64,000 nt of DNA from Variovorax paradoxus (GCF_024734665.1 NZ_CP102931.1:2292001-2356000); one strand, 5' to 3'. Shown: positions 24,493 through 34,842, counted from the first letter of the stretch. Program-made: numbers and translations. The notes: generated from the sequence alone by a model not told the origin.

Positions 24493-25536
24493 ATGACCAC
24501 GCTGCAACAACTCATCGGAACGGACCTTCCGCTCATTCAGGCTCCCATGGCCGGCGTGCAGGGCAGCGCGCTGGCCATCGCTGTCAGCAATGCCGGTGGC
24601 CTGGGCTCGCTGCCTGGAGCCATGCTGAGCCCCGACGTCATGCGCAGCGAACTCGCCGCCATTCGCGCGAGCACCAGCAAGCCCTACAACGTCAATTTCT
24701 TCTGCCACACGCCGCCGGTGCCGAGCGCCGATCGCGAAGCGGCCTGGCGTGCCGCGCTGGCGCCGTACTACGCGGAGTTCGGCATCGACGCGGCGAACAT
24801 TCCCACCGGCCCGGGGCGCAACCCTTTCAGCGCCGAAGTGGCCGATTTGCTGGCCGAATTCCGTCCGCCGGTGGTGAGCTTTCATTTCGGGTTGCCGTCC
24901 GAAGCGCTCATGGCGCAGGTGCACGGTTGGGGTGCGAAGGTGCTGGCATCGGCCACCACGGTCGAAGAGGCGCAGTGGCTCGAAGCGCGCGGCGTGGATG
25001 CAGTCATCGCGCAAGGGCTGGAGGCCGGTGGGCATCGCGGTCATTTCCTGTCGCACGACCTGACGCGGCAGCTCGGCACTTTCGCGCTGTTGCCGCAGCT
25101 GGTGCACGCCGTGAAGGTTCCGGTGATCGCGGCCGGTGGCATTGCCGATGCAGCCGGCGTGGCCGCGGCCATGGCGATGGGCGCGGCGGGCGTGCAGATT
25201 GGCACGGCCTACCTGCTGACGCCCGAGGCGACCACCAGCGCGCTCCATCGCGAGGCGCTCAAGAGCAGGGCCTCGCGGCACACGGCGCTGACCAATCTTT
25301 TTACCGGCCGGCCGGCGCGCGGCATCGTGAACCGCGTGATGCGCGAGCTGGGCCCCATCGGCGCGGCTGCGCCGGAGTTTCCGCTGGCCACTTCGGGCAT
25401 CGCGCCCCTGCGCGCCAAGGCAGAGGCGCAGGGTAACGGCGATTTCTCTCCGCTATGGTCGGGGCAGAACGCCACCGGCTGCCGCGAGCTGCCTGCGGCC
25501 GAGGTCACGCGCGAGCTGGCGCAAGGATTTCATTGA
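24493..25536 (+). CDS. Nitronate monooxygenase
   Basis: A 347-residue FMN-dependent TIM-barrel enzyme of the NMO/2-nitropropane dioxygenase family, which oxidises nitronates to carbonyl compounds and nitrite. Features are the opening PLIQAPMAGVQGS, the AGGHRGHF segment with the catalytic His, the FMN-phosphate loop AAGGIADAAGVAAAMAMGA, and GVQIGTAYLLT. GGAG eight bases before ATG 24493 fixes the start. Ten bases separate it from the downstream esterase gene, so the two are probably cotranscribed. Confidence 0.93.
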   Translation: MTTLQQLIGTDLPLIQAPMAGVQGSALAIAVSNAGGLGSLPGAMLSPDVMRSELAAIRASTSKPYNVNFFCHTPPVPSADREAAWRAALAPYYAEFGIDAANIPTGPGRNPFSAEVADLLAEFRPPVVSFHFGLPSEALMAQVHGWGAKVLASATTVEEAQWLEARGVDAVIAQGLEAGGHRGHFLSHDLTRQLGTFALLPQLVHAVKVPVIAAGGIADAAGVAAAMAMGAAGVQIGTAYLLTPEATTSALHREALKSRASRHTALTNLFTGRPARGIVNRVMRELGPIGAAAPEFPLATSGIAPLRAKAEAQGNGDFSPLWSGQNATGCRELPAAEVTRELAQGFH

Positions 25537-25546
25537 GCTTCAAACC

Positions 25547-26221
25547 ATGACCCAACTGCATCTGCCCCTGAAGTTTCTCGCGCATGGCGCGCAACCCGAT
25601 GTTCGCGAACCCTGGCTGCTGGTGCTGATGCACGGCGTGGGCAGCAACGAGCAAGATCTGTTCGGCCTGGCGCGCATGATGCCGCCGCAGTTCAACGTGT
25701 TGAGCCTGCGCGCGCCCTACGTGCTGTCGCCAGATGCCTACGCGTGGTTCGAGTTCCAGATACTGCCCGATGGTGAACGCCGGATCGACGAAGAGCAGGA
25801 GCGCGAAAGCCGCTTCCTGGTCGGCGAGATGATCGCCTCGGCCGGCAAGCAACTCGGCGTGCCGGCGGAACGCGTGGTGGTCGGCGGCTTCAGCCAGGGC
25901 GGCATCATGGCGCTGTCGCTGCTGCTGACCAAGCCTGAGAGCGTGCGTGCCGCGATGGTGTGGCACAGCCGGCTGCTGTCTCAGGTGCTGCCGCACGTCG
26001 CGGTGCCCGAGGCCTTCGAGGGCAAGGCGCTGTGGGTGAGCCATGGCAGCGCCGACAACGTGATTCCGCCGAGCGCCGCGCAGGCTACGCGCGAGTTCGC
26101 GCGTACCTTGCCAGTGGCGCTGTCGGGTGCGGACTTTCCGGGTGCGCACGAGCTTCGTCCGGCAGAGTTGCAGGCCACGCTGGCGTGGCTGCAATCGCTC
26201 AGCGCGCCGACAAGTTCGTAG
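25547..26221 (+). CDS. Alpha/beta hydrolase (phospholipase/carboxylesterase family)
   Basis: A 224-residue serine hydrolase of the carboxylesterase/acyl-protein-thioesterase family. The oxyanion segment is LMHGVGSNEQDL, the nucleophile lies in GGFSQGGIM (about residue 117), the Asp in HGSADNVIP and the His in PGAHELRP. No signal peptide is present, so it is cytosolic. It shares an operon with the nitronate monooxygenase and overlaps the end of the convergent TetR gene by 23 bases. Confidence 0.92.
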   Translation: MTQLHLPLKFLAHGAQPDVREPWLLVLMHGVGSNEQDLFGLARMMPPQFNVLSLRAPYVLSPDAYAWFEFQILPDGERRIDEEQERESRFLVGEMIASAGKQLGVPAERVVVGGFSQGGIMALSLLLTKPESVRAAMVWHSRLLSQVLPHVAVPEAFEGKALWVSHGSADNVIPPSAAQATREFARTLPVALSGADFPGAHELRPAELQATLAWLQSLSAPTSS

Positions 26222-26828
26222 ACAAGCGCGCCATGACCATCGCTTCCATCTCGGCCACCCATTCGTCGTTGTCCGCTTCGGGCTGCACCAGCAGGCGATA
26301 GCGGCGGCCGCCCCATGCGGCGGTCAGCAGCGCGTGGATGGTGGCGGGCGAGGGCGGCGGTTGCAGGTCTGTGCAGACGGCAAAGGCCTTGAGCCATCTG
26401 TCAGCCAGTTCGTCGTACACGCGGCGGTGATGCTTGGGCTCCGCCACGCGGTGTTCGAGCATCAGCATTTCGTGGTCGAAGGCCGGCAGCCCTTCGAGCC
26501 GCGTGTCGCAGGTGATGCGCACGAGGCGCTGCACGCGCGCTTGCCAGCCGATGTCCGAAGGCGCAATCACTTCTGCATCGAGCCGCGCGAGTAGCGCCTC
26601 GATGCAGTGGCGCACATAGCCCGAGAGCAGGGCTTCCTTGTCGGGGAAGTAGTCGTAGAGCGTGCCGACCGCGATGCCGGTTTCCAGCGCCACTGCGCGC
26701 GTGGTCACGCCCTCCCAGCCGTTCGCGGACCAAATCCGAACAAAGGCGTCGTAGATCGCCTGCACGGTGAACTTGCTGCGTGCCTGCGTGGGGCGTTTCA
26801 GGGGCTTGGAGCGGGGTGCGTCCGGCAT
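26199..26828 (-). CDS. TetR family transcriptional regulator
   Basis: A 209-residue TetR regulator. The DNA-binding domain (about residues 12-60) reads TRAVALETGIAVGTLYDYF; the C-terminal ligand domain is variable. ATG 26828 is the conventional start; upstream in-frame codons add an atypical Pro/Gly-rich stretch. It is divergent from the DUF2855 gene, 49 bases apart, and most likely represses it. Confidence 0.9.
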   Translation of the reverse strand: MPDAPRSKPLKRPTQARSKFTVQAIYDAFVRIWSANGWEGVTTRAVALETGIAVGTLYDYFPDKEALLSGYVRHCIEALLARLDAEVIAPSDIGWQARVQRLVRITCDTRLEGLPAFDHEMLMLEHRVAEPKHHRRVYDELADRWLKAFAVCTDLQPPPSPATIHALLTAAWGGRRYRLLVQPEADNDEWVAEMEAMVMARLSTNLSAR

Positions 26829-26877
26829 CGACGGTTTTCCGAACCCGCCGTGAGACGGGCCGCCATACAGTTTGCGA

Positions 26878-27993
26878 ATGAACAACGCATTCACTTTAAC
26901 CCGCCTCGAAACGCGCAAGAACGCCCTTGGCACCACCCGTGTCGTGACCACGCAGGACACCGGCGAGCTGCAGCCCGGCGAGGTGCTGCTGAAGATCGGT
27001 CGCTTCTCGCTGACCACCAACAACATCACCTACGCGGCCTTCGGCGACGCGGTCATGAAGTACTGGCAGTTCTTTCCGACCGGTGATGCCGACTGGGGCC
27101 ACATGCCGGCCTGGGGCTTTGCCGACGTGGCGGCCTCGAACGTGGAGGGCGTGGCGGTGGGCGAGCGCTTCTACGGCTACTTTCCGATAGCGAGCCATCT
27201 GCGCATGCAGCCGGTGCGCGTAACGGCGCGCGGCTTTTACGATGGCTCGCCGCACCGCAGCGAGCTGGTGTCGGCCTACAACCAGTACATGCGCTGCAGC
27301 AACGACGCGGGGTACGTCGCCGCGCTGGAGGACTACCAGATGCTGGTGCGCCCGCTGTTCATCACTTCGTTCATGCTGGCGGACTTCCTGGAAGACAACG
27401 CCTTCTTCGGCGCGAAGCAGGTCGTGGTGTCGAGCGCGTCGAGCAAGACTGCGTTCGGCACGGCCTTCTGCCTGCGCCAGCGCGAAGGGCTGAAGCTGAT
27501 CGCGGCCACGTCCAACGCCAATCGCGCTTTCGTGGAGAGCCTGGGCTGCTACGACCGCACGCTGAGCTATGAAGAAGTGACGACGCTGCCGGCCGATGTG
27601 CCCACGCTGTACGTCGACTTCTCGGGCAACGACGAACTGCGCGCCACCATCCACCATCACTTCGGCGAAGCGCTGGTGTACGACTGCTATGCCGGCTCCG
27701 CGCAGAAGACCGAGTTTCTCGGCGATACCACCGCGCTGCCCGGCCCCACGCCTCAGCTCTACTTCGCTCCCGTGCAGATCCGCAAGCGCAACGCTGACTG
27801 GGGCCCGCAGGAGGTCAACCGCCGCTTCAACGAGGCGCAGGGCAGCTTCATCGCCGAACTCAGCCGGCCTGACAACCGATGGATGACGCTGGCGCAAGGC
27901 AAGGGCTTCGCGCATGCGCAGGCGGTGATTGCCGACCTGCACGCGGGCAGGGTCGATCCGCGGCAGGCGCACGTGGTGAGGCTCGCGGGCTGA
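26878..27993 (+). CDS. DUF2855 family protein
   Basis: A 371-residue protein of the DUF2855 family, which looks like a shortened medium-chain quinone-oxidoreductase fold: an N-terminal GroES-like part (GEVLLKIGRFSLTTNNITYA) and a Rossmann-like part (VVVSSASSKTAFGTAFCLRQ). Its reaction is not known. ATG 26878 is preferred over TTG 26872. Control by the divergent TetR protein is likely, which suggests induction by a small hydrophobic compound. Confidence 0.9.
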   Translation: MNNAFTLTRLETRKNALGTTRVVTTQDTGELQPGEVLLKIGRFSLTTNNITYAAFGDAVMKYWQFFPTGDADWGHMPAWGFADVAASNVEGVAVGERFYGYFPIASHLRMQPVRVTARGFYDGSPHRSELVSAYNQYMRCSNDAGYVAALEDYQMLVRPLFITSFMLADFLEDNAFFGAKQVVVSSASSKTAFGTAFCLRQREGLKLIAATSNANRAFVESLGCYDRTLSYEEVTTLPADVPTLYVDFSGNDELRATIHHHFGEALVYDCYAGSAQKTEFLGDTTALPGPTPQLYFAPVQIRKRNADWGPQEVNRRFNEAQGSFIAELSRPDNRWMTLAQGKGFAHAQAVIADLHAGRVDPRQAHVVRLAG

Positions 27994-28118
27994 GCACGTG
28001 AACTTCCGCGCGGCGGGCGCGTCACAGGGCGTTACGACGACGGGGCTGGTGCGCAGCCCGAATTGGTGCACCATAGCCGTTCGCTTCCCCGACATTCCCG
28101 CACAAGGAAACCGACCTC

Positions 28119-29027
28119 ATGTCCGAGCCCGACAGCGACACGCGCGACGCCCCCGAGTTCAGACCCCGCCGCGAGATGCCCATAGGTGCCATCGTCGCCT
28201 TCGTGCTGGTATTGCTCGGGACTGCCTACGTTGGCTGGCGCTGGTATCAGCAGCAACAGCAAAAGCCGGCTGAGCCCGTGCCGGTGGCGGCGGCGCCCAA
28301 CGATGCGCCCGCACCACCGCCGGTTGTCCAACCAACCGGCCCGCAGAACCCGATCGATGCGTTGGCACCGCCCGATGCCGCACTGCCCAAGCTGGCCGAC
28401 TCCGATGCACGCGTGACGAAGGCACTGGCTGAATTGCTCGGCAGCAAGAACGTCGCGGAGTACCTGCGCTCCGACGGCATCGTGAGCCGCTTCGTCACCA
28501 CCGTCGACAACCTCGCACGAGAACAGGCGCCGGCCAATGCCTGGCCGGTGCAGCCCACGGGCCAGCGTTTCATCACCGAAGGGCCGCAGGGCCAGGTGCA
28601 GACCATCGCCGCGAACAACGCCGCGCGCTACAACGCCATCGTGCTGCTGGCGGAATCGGTCGATCCGGCCAAGGCGGCAGCTGTGTATGCAAAGCTCTAC
28701 CCGCTGTTCCAGCAGGCGTACGAAGAGCTGGGCTATCCGGGCCGCTATTTCAACGACCGGCTCATTGCCGTGATCGACCACTTGCTGCAGGCGCCCGAAC
28801 CCAAGGGCCCGGTGCAGGTGCGGCTGATCGAGGTGAAGGGCGACGTGCCCTCGACCCGGCCGTGGGTGCGCTACGAATACGTCGATCCGCAACTGCAGTC
28901 GCTGTCTTCCGGCCAGAAGATCATGGTGCGCATGGGGCCGGAGAACGAGCGCAAGGTGAAGACCAGCCTGCGCGGCCTGCGCCAGCAGATCGCCACGGGC
29001 GACGTGGCGAAGAAGAAGCAACCCTGA
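28119..29027 (+). CDS. DUF3014 domain-containing membrane-anchored protein
   Basis: A 302-residue protein with one N-terminal membrane helix (residues about 22-42, MPIGAIVAFVLVLLGTAYVG), a Gln run and a Pro/Ala-rich linker, then the DUF3014 domain (about 90-290, including YNAIVLLAESVD and AYEELGYPGRYFNDR). The soluble part should face the periplasm. Function is unknown. The gene stands alone and is followed by a GC-rich hairpin. Confidence 0.9.
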   Translation: MSEPDSDTRDAPEFRPRREMPIGAIVAFVLVLLGTAYVGWRWYQQQQQKPAEPVPVAAAPNDAPAPPPVVQPTGPQNPIDALAPPDAALPKLADSDARVTKALAELLGSKNVAEYLRSDGIVSRFVTTVDNLAREQAPANAWPVQPTGQRFITEGPQGQVQTIAANNAARYNAIVLLAESVDPAKAAAVYAKLYPLFQQAYEELGYPGRYFNDRLIAVIDHLLQAPEPKGPVQVRLIEVKGDVPSTRPWVRYEYVDPQLQSLSSGQKIMVRMGPENERKVKTSLRGLRQQIATGDVAKKKQP

Positions 29028-29032
29028 CGCGC

Positions 29033-29060
29033 ACGGCGCTCGATGTACACGAGCGCCCGT
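29033..29060 (+). terminator. Hairpin after the DUF3014 gene
   Basis: CGCTCG and CGAGCG pair around a 7-base loop, and the flanking ACGG/CCCGT extends the stem with a bulge. It lies six bases after the stop codon. There is no T run, so termination may be inefficient or Rho-assisted. Confidence 0.45.
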
Positions 29061-29160
29061 GAGCATTCCTCCGGCGCGCTGTGTAGGCGCGAACCGATTG
29101 CATGCCGCACGGATGTCGCTGAGGCTTTGTTCTCAAGATCAAAATCTCGAGGACAAGCAT

Positions 29161-29415
29161 ATGAACCTGATGAGCGTCGATCTCTACCAGAGCGCTACTG
29201 ACTCCGAGAAATTCCTCGCGCTTCCAGCGGGCACCGATCCTGCCGAACTCATGGGTCCGATGACCTTCGACCAGGACTATGCGCAGGTCAAGCGATACCA
29301 GGAGGCATTCCAGTTCAATCCATCGGAAGCCTATGCGGGCGTCAATGCCGCCAAGATCGCTGCGGACATCCTGACCGTGAAGTGGGCGACCTATCGTCGC
29401 GAATCCCCGCCGTAG
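29161..29415 (+). CDS. Small hypothetical protein
   Basis: An 84-residue acidic soluble protein with no motif that I recognise. GAGGA seven bases before ATG 29161 is a good ribosome site, and base use at third positions fits a real gene. The AT-rich stretch at 29130-29150 upstream could hold its promoter. It converges with gcvP. Confidence 0.6.
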   Translation: MNLMSVDLYQSATDSEKFLALPAGTDPAELMGPMTFDQDYAQVKRYQEAFQFNPSEAYAGVNAAKIAADILTVKWATYRRESPP

Positions 29416-29442
29416 AAGGGAATCGCTGCGATACGACGGCGC

Positions 29443-32352
29443 TCAGGCCTCTTCGGTTTCCTTGTAGTCGCCCACGGGCACGCAGCTGCAGAACAGGTTG
29501 CGGTCGCCGTACACATTGTCGACGCGGCCGATGGGCGGCCAGTACTTCGCGTTCTTGAGTTCGGCCAGCGGAAACGCGCCGAGTTCGCGCGAGTACGGGT
29601 GGCTCCACTCGGTGCCGAGCAGGCTCGCAGCCGTGTGCGGCGCGTGCTTGAGCGGGTTATCTTCCTTCGGCCACACGCCTTCTTCGATGCGGCGGATCTC
29701 GCCGCGAATGGCGATCATCGCGTCGATGAAGCGGTCGAGCTCGGCCAGCGGCTCGCTCTCGGTCGGCTCCACCATCAGCGTGCCGGGCACGGGGAAGCTC
29801 AGCGTGGGCGCGTGGAAGCCGTAGTCGATCAGGCGCTTGGCCACGTCTTCGGCGGTGACGCCGCTGGTGTCTTTCAGCGGGCGCAGGTCGAGGATGCACT
29901 CGTGCGCGACGTGCCCGTTGGGGCTCGCGTACAGCGTGGGGTAGTGGTCCTTCAGGCGCGCACTGATGTAGTTGGCGCTGAGAATGGCCGTTTCGGTCGC
30001 GGCCTGCAGGCCCTTGGCGCCCATCATGCGGCAGTACATCCAGCTGATCGGCAGCACGGCCGCATTGCCCAGCGGCGCGGCCGACACGGCACCCACGCCG
30101 TTCGACGGCATGCCTGCGGTCACGTGCCCAGGCAGGTACGGCACGAGGTCTTCGACCACGCACACCGGGCCCACGCCCGGGCCGCCGCCGCCGTGCGGAA
30201 TGCAGAAGGTCTTGTGCAGGTTCAGGTGGCTCACGTCGCCGCCGAACTCGCCCGGCGCAGCCACACCGACCAGCGCGTTCATGTTGGCGCCGTCGACGTA
30301 CACGCGGCCGCCGTGCTCGTGCACCAGCTCGCACAGTTCCTTCACGCGGGTTTCGAAAACGCCGTGCGTGCTGGGGTAGGTGATCATCACTGCGGCCAGC
30401 TTGTCGCTGTGCTTTTCGCAAGCGCGCTTCAGGTCGTCCATGTCGACGTTGCCCTGCGCGTCGCAGGCCGTCACCACCACCTGCAGGCCCACCATCTGCG
30501 CGCTCGCGGGGTTGGTGCCGTGCGCGGAAGACGGAATCAGGCAGATGTTGCGGTGCCCCTGGCCCTTGGCTTCATGGAAGGAGCGGATAGCCAGCAGGCC
30601 TGCGTACTCGCCCTGCGAACCCGCGTTGGGCTGCAGGCTGATGCCCGCGTAGCCGGTGGCTTCGCACAGCCAGGCGCGCAGTTGAGCGTCGAGCTGGGCA
30701 TAGCCCTGCTGCTGCTCGGCGGGCGCGAAGGGGTGAATGTTGGCGAACTCGGGCCAGGTGATGGGGATCATCTCGCTCGTTGCGTTGAGCTTCATGGTGC
30801 AGCTGCCCAGCGGGATCATGCTGCGGTCGAGCGCCAGGTCTTTGTCCGACAGGCTGCGGATGTAGCGCAGCATCGCGGTCTCGCTCTTGTGGGTGTTGAA
30901 CACCGGGTGCGTGAGAAAGGCGCTGGTGCGGCGCAGGTCTTCCGGGATCAGCGGCGTGGTGCTGCCCGAGAGGCCATCGAAGCGCGGCGCCTGCGTACCG
31001 GCGGGCGCGAACAGGCTCCACAGGGTTTCGACGTCGGCGCGCGTGCTGGTTTCGTCGAGCGAGATGCCCAGGTGCTGCTGCAGGCGCTGGCGCAGGTTGA
31101 CGCCGGCGGCTTGCGCGCGCTCGATGATCGCCGGCGTGTCTTCGCCGGTGCGGATGGTCAGGGAGTCGAACGCGGTGGTGTTGACCAGCTCGCGGCCCAT
31201 CTGCGTGAGGCCCTTGGCGAGGATGGCCGTGAGCGCCGCTACGCGCTGCGCGATGCGCGTGAGGCCGTCGGGCCCGTGGTACACGGCGTACATGCTGGCC
31301 ACCACGGCCGGCAGCACCTGCGCGGTGCAGATGTTGGAGGTGGCCTTCTCGCGGCGGATGTGCTGCTCGCGCGTCTGCAGTGCGAGGCGGTAGGCGGGCT
31401 GGCCGTGCGTGTCGACGCTCACGCCGACCAGTCGGCCCGGCAGCGAGCGCTTGAATTCGTCGCGGCAGGCCAGGTAGGCGGCGTGCGGGCCGCCGTTGCA
31501 CAGCGGCATGCCGAAGCGCTGCGTGGTGCCGCAGACGATGTCGGCATCGAACTCGCCGGGCGCGACGAGCAGCGTGAGCGCCAGCAGGTCGGCCGCGACG
31601 ATGAGGGCGGCGTCGCACTGATGCGCGTGGCCCGCGAGCGGGCGCAGGTCATGTACGTGGCCGGTGGTGGCGGGGTACTGCGCGAGCGCGGCGAAGAACT
31701 CGCCGCTCACCATCAGGTGCGGCAGCGTTTCCGACACGGTGCTCACCTTCACTTCGATGCCCAGCGGCGCGGCGCGCGTCTTGATGACTTCGATGGTCTG
31801 CGGATGACAGTCGCCCGACACCAGGAACACGTTGCTCTTGGCTCTAACGCTGCGCTTGGCGAGCGTCATGGCCTCGGCTGCGGCCGTGGCTTCGTCGAGC
31901 ATCGAGGCGTTGGCGATGGCCATGCCCGTGAGGTCGCACACCATCGTCTGGAAGTTGAGCAGGGCTTCCATGCGGCCCTGCGAGATTTCGGCCTGGTAGG
32001 GCGTGTAGGCGGTGTACCAGGCGGGGTTTTCGAGCACGTTGCGCAAGATGACGCCCGGCGTGTGCGTGCCGTAGTAGCCCTGGCCGATGAAGTTCTTGAA
32101 CACCTTGTTCTTCGACGCCATTACCTTCAGCTCGGCCAGCGCATCGGCTTCGGTTGCCGGTGAGGGCAGGCGCATCGGCTTTGCGCGGCGGATGGCCGCG
32201 GGCACGATGCCGTCGATGAGTTCCGCGCGCGTTTCCGAGCCGATCACCGGCAGCATGCGCGCCTCGTCCGCCGCATCGATACCGATGTGGCGGGCGAGGA
32301 ATTCTTCGGCGTTCTCTAGTTCTTGCAAAGAGGGAAGGGCGGGCGTCGGCAT
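29443..32352 (-). CDS. gcvP: Glycine dehydrogenase (aminomethyl-transferring), P-protein
   Basis: A 969-residue single-chain P-protein, the normal length for the fused form. It decarboxylates glycine with pyridoxal phosphate and passes the aminomethyl group to the lipoyl arm of GcvH. Both halves are present: the N-terminal [19 protein letters not shown] segment and the C-terminal catalytic half with [20 protein letters not shown], where the Lys near residue 713 binds PLP. It is the last gene of gcvT-gcvH-gcvP, controlled by the upstream glycine riboswitch. Confidence 0.98.
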   Translation of the reverse strand: MPTPALPSLQELENAEEFLARHIGIDAADEARMLPVIGSETRAELIDGIVPAAIRRAKPMRLPSPATEADALAELKVMASKNKVFKNFIGQGYYGTHTPGVILRNVLENPAWYTAYTPYQAEISQGRMEALLNFQTMVCDLTGMAIANASMLDEATAAAEAMTLAKRSVRAKSNVFLVSGDCHPQTIEVIKTRAAPLGIEVKVSTVSETLPHLMVSGEFFAALAQYPATTGHVHDLRPLAGHAHQCDAALIVAADLLALTLLVAPGEFDADIVCGTTQRFGMPLCNGGPHAAYLACRDEFKRSLPGRLVGVSVDTHGQPAYRLALQTREQHIRREKATSNICTAQVLPAVVASMYAVYHGPDGLTRIAQRVAALTAILAKGLTQMGRELVNTTAFDSLTIRTGEDTPAIIERAQAAGVNLRQRLQQHLGISLDETSTRADVETLWSLFAPAGTQAPRFDGLSGSTTPLIPEDLRRTSAFLTHPVFNTHKSETAMLRYIRSLSDKDLALDRSMIPLGSCTMKLNATSEMIPITWPEFANIHPFAPAEQQQGYAQLDAQLRAWLCEATGYAGISLQPNAGSQGEYAGLLAIRSFHEAKGQGHRNICLIPSSAHGTNPASAQMVGLQVVVTACDAQGNVDMDDLKRACEKHSDKLAAVMITYPSTHGVFETRVKELCELVHEHGGRVYVDGANMNALVGVAAPGEFGGDVSHLNLHKTFCIPHGGGGPGVGPVCVVEDLVPYLPGHVTAGMPSNGVGAVSAAPLGNAAVLPISWMYCRMMGAKGLQAATETAILSANYISARLKDHYPTLYASPNGHVAHECILDLRPLKDTSGVTAEDVAKRLIDYGFHAPTLSFPVPGTLMVEPTESEPLAELDRFIDAMIAIRGEIRRIEEGVWPKEDNPLKHAPHTAASLLGTEWSHPYSRELGAFPLAELKNAKYWPPIGRVDNVYGDRNLFCSCVPVGDYKETEEA

Positions 32353-32403
32353 GGCGGTGAGGGCTCGGGGAGAAGAAGAAAGGTGGCTGAAGAACTCAGC
32401 GGA

Positions 32404-32775
32404 TCAGGATTCGGCGGCGAACTTGTCGTAGGAGGCCGCGTCCAGCAGGGCGTCGAGCTGTGCAGGCTCGCTCAGCTTGACCTTGAAGAACCAGCCGGAG
32501 GCCAGCGGGTCGCTGTTGGCGAGCGACGGGTCGGCGCGCAGCGCCTCGTTCACTTCGGTGATCTCGCCCGACACGGGCATGAACACGTCGGCCGCGGCCT
32601 TGACCGACTCAACGACGCCGGCAACTTCGCCTTGCGCAAAGGTCTTGCCGACTTCGGGCAGGTCGACGAACACCACGTCGCCCAGCGCGTCCTGCGCATG
32701 CACGGTGATGCCGACGGTGGCTGCGTCGCCTTCGGCCGACACCCATTCGTGGTCCTTGGTGTACTTGATGCTCAT
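32404..32775 (-). CDS. gcvH: Glycine cleavage system H protein
   Basis: A 123-residue lipoyl carrier protein. The lipoylated Lys is Lys59 in VVESVKAAADVF, with the typical DLPEVGKTF strand before it. It shuttles the methylamine intermediate between GcvP and GcvT and the reduced arm to the L-protein. It lies 60 bases after gcvT and 51 before gcvP in the same transcript. Confidence 0.98.
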   Translation of the reverse strand: MSIKYTKDHEWVSAEGDAATVGITVHAQDALGDVVFVDLPEVGKTFAQGEVAGVVESVKAAADVFMPVSGEITEVNEALRADPSLANSDPLASGWFFKVKLSEPAQLDALLDAASYDKFAAES

Positions 32776-32835
32776 GGAAAAACTCCTCGTGGAAAAAATG
32801 AATCGGGGTGCAGAGCCTAGCCGGGTCGACCAGGC

Positions 32836-34008
32836 TCAGCCGCGGTAGTAGCGGGTGGGCACGAAAGGCATCGTCGAAACCTCCATCGGCACCGGCTTGC
32901 CGCGCACGATGGCCTGCACGCGCGTGCCCGGCTCGGCGAAGGCGGTGGCCACGTAGCCCATGGCGATGCAGCGGTCGGCCGTCGGGCCGAGCAGGCCGCT
33001 GGTGACGACGCCGATGTCGTGGCCTTCGAAAGATTGCAGCACCGTGCCGTCACGCACAGGAATGCGCTCGAGGGCGACGAGGCCCACGCGCTTGCGCTTC
33101 AGCGTGTCGTGGTCGGTGTGGCCGGCGGCGCCTGCGGTCGCGACGGCGAGCTGCGCGAGGATCTTTGCCGCGCCAGGAAAGCCGCCTTCGCGCGCGCCGC
33201 CCGTGCGGCGCACCTTCTGCATCGCCCAGTTGAGCGAGGCCTCGACCGGCGTGGTGGTGGTGTCGATGTCGTTGCCGTAGAGGCAAAGCCCGGCTTCGAG
33301 CCGCAGCGAATTGCGCGCGCCCAGGCCGATGGGCTTGACCTCGGGCTGGGCCAGCAGCAGGCGGGCCAGCGCCTCGGCGTCCTTCGCGGCCACCGAGATC
33401 TCGAAGCCGTCTTCACCGGTGTAGCCGCTGCGGGTGACGAAGGCAGCAATGCCGCCGATCTGCACCGCGCCGCCGGTCATGAACACGAAGCGCTCGATGC
33501 CGGGCGACAGGCGCGCCAACGTGGCTGCGGCCTGCGGGCCCTGCAGCGCGAGCAGGGCATGGTCGGGCAGGGGCTGCACCTTGCAACGGCCGCCGATCTT
33601 CTGCTGGATGTGGGCGATGTCGGCCACCTTGCAGGCGCCGTTGACGATCACGAAGATCGAGCCGTTGCCCTCGTTGAAGAACATCAGGTCGTCGAGGATG
33701 CCGCCTTCGTCGTTCAGCAGCAGGCCGTAGCGCTGCTTGCCGGCGGGCAGGTCGATCACGTCGACGGGCATCAGGGTTTCGAAAGCCGCCGCCGCATCGG
33801 GCCCGACGAGGCGCAGCTGGCCCATATGGGAGATGTCGAACAGGCCGGCCGCGTCGCGCGTGTGCTTGTGCTCGGCCATCAGGCCGGCGGGGTACTGCAC
33901 CGGCATCGAATAGCCGGCAAAGGGCACCATGCGGGCACCGAGCTCCACGTGGAGGTCGTACAGCGGCGTCTTGAGAAGTTCGGTAGCGGGGGCGGAAGAA
34001 GCAGCCAC
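32836..34008 (-). CDS. gcvT: Aminomethyltransferase, T-protein
   Basis: A 390-residue T-protein that releases ammonia from the H-protein-bound intermediate and makes 5,10-methylene-tetrahydrofolate. Family features are LYDLHVELGARMVPFAG near the N-terminus, the DISHMGQ turn and RSGYTGEDGFEI near the centre. GTG 34008 was chosen because GGAG lies seven bases upstream and residues before it would belong to the riboswitch leader. It is the first gene of the operon. Confidence 0.95.
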   Translation of the reverse strand: MAASSAPATELLKTPLYDLHVELGARMVPFAGYSMPVQYPAGLMAEHKHTRDAAGLFDISHMGQLRLVGPDAAAAFETLMPVDVIDLPAGKQRYGLLLNDEGGILDDLMFFNEGNGSIFVIVNGACKVADIAHIQQKIGGRCKVQPLPDHALLALQGPQAAATLARLSPGIERFVFMTGGAVQIGGIAAFVTRSGYTGEDGFEISVAAKDAEALARLLLAQPEVKPIGLGARNSLRLEAGLCLYGNDIDTTTTPVEASLNWAMQKVRRTGGAREGGFPGAAKILAQLAVATAGAAGHTDHDTLKRKRVGLVALERIPVRDGTVLQSFEGHDIGVVTSGLLGPTADRCIAMGYVATAFAEPGTRVQAIVRGKPVPMEVSTMPFVPTRYYRG

Positions 34009-34057
34009 GGGGCACTCCAAAGGGGCAGACGAAATCCATGACGCAAGCCATGGGCCA

Positions 34058-34262
34058 CCCCTGCTGTCCGCTTTACCTGAGAGATTCGCCCCACGATCGG
34101 GGTTTGCTCCTTCGGTGGGCCGATGGGCAGTTTTCACTGCAACGGCCTCTCTCCAGCAAGGAAACGCCGGTGTTCACCGGCGCCTTGTCAGTCCTTTTGC
34201 CTGAGCGTTCGGGAAACCCCTGCGCCTTCGGCGGCCCCGGCACGCGGGGCTCTCTCCTGACC
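34058..34262 (-). promoter_or_regulatory. Tandem glycine riboswitch upstream of gcvT
   Basis: Read on the minus strand, two glycine aptamers follow one another. Each has the GGAGAGAG-type opening, a GCCGAAGGCGCA or ACCGAAGGAGCAA core, and a CTCAGG closing strand (GCTCAGGCAAAAGGACTGAC for the first, TCTCAGGTAAAGCGGAC for the second). Only a short linker separates them, as in cooperative glycine riboswitches that switch on gcv expression when glycine is plentiful. The 3' end lies about 50 bases before the gcvT start. Confidence 0.95.
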
Positions 34263-34302
34263 CTGGCGAGTGTAGTGGATCGCGCGGGGCCGGGGTTTGG
34301 CG

Positions 34303-34842
34303 TCAGTGGATGATTTCGGCCGGGGGCAGCAGCTTGTCGATACGCTCGCGCAGCGATTCGGCGCGTTCGGGGCCGGCGGTCTTCTCGATTTCGGAGAGCA
34401 TCAGCGCGGCGATGGTCAACATCGCCTGCCGGTCACGGGCCTCGCGCAGGGCGTCACGCATCTGCAGCGCGAACTTCGGGTCGCGCCGCACGAACATGCG
34501 CTCGCAGATGTCGAACAGGAACATGCGCGTGGTGGCCAGCGAGCGCTTGCCGTCGAAGGTGTCGGCCGAGGTGGTGGCGACCTGGATCGGCTCGGCGGCG
34601 GCGATTGGCGCGGGCTGGGCCGCTGCCGGTGCCGCAGCAGCCTGCGGGGCCTGCAGGTAGCCCCGCTGCACCAGCGCCAGGATCGCCTGTTCGGCTTCAA
34701 TCCGGTTGGCGAACAGCGGACTGAAGTCGGTCAGCGAGCGCCGGCCGTCGGCCATCAGCAGCAGGGCGCGTTCACGCTGGCTGAGCGTGCGCTGTCCGCC
34801 CTGGAGTTCGTCGCGCGCCTTGTCGGTCTTGGTGGGAAACAT
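34303..34842 (-). CDS. Hypothetical protein
   Basis: A 179-residue cytosolic protein that I do not recognise. It has two helical parts: an N-terminal winged-helix-like region (about residues 15-65, LSQRERALLLMADGRRSLTD) and a C-terminal region (about 95-179) rich in Arg, Ala and Leu, joined by an Ala/Pro/Gln linker. The N-terminal segment looks like the small helix-turn-helix seen in some Burkholderiales regulators. It lies upstream of the riboswitch and is transcribed in the same direction as gcvT. Confidence 0.7.
   Translation of the reverse strand: MFPTKTDKARDELQGGQRTLSQRERALLLMADGRRSLTDFSPLFANRIEAEQAILALVQRGYLQAPQAAAAPAAAQPAPIAAAEPIQVATTSADTFDGKRSLATTRMFLFDICERMFVRRDPKFALQMRDALREARDRQAMLTIAALMLSEIEKTAGPERAESLRERIDKLLPPAEIIH

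Noticed and set aside
29599..32163. A plus-strand open frame of 854 codons antisense to gcvP
   Set aside because: It mirrors the codon pattern of gcvP, is rich in His/Arg/Ala/Val as antisense frames of GC-rich genes are, and has no recognisable domain or start.
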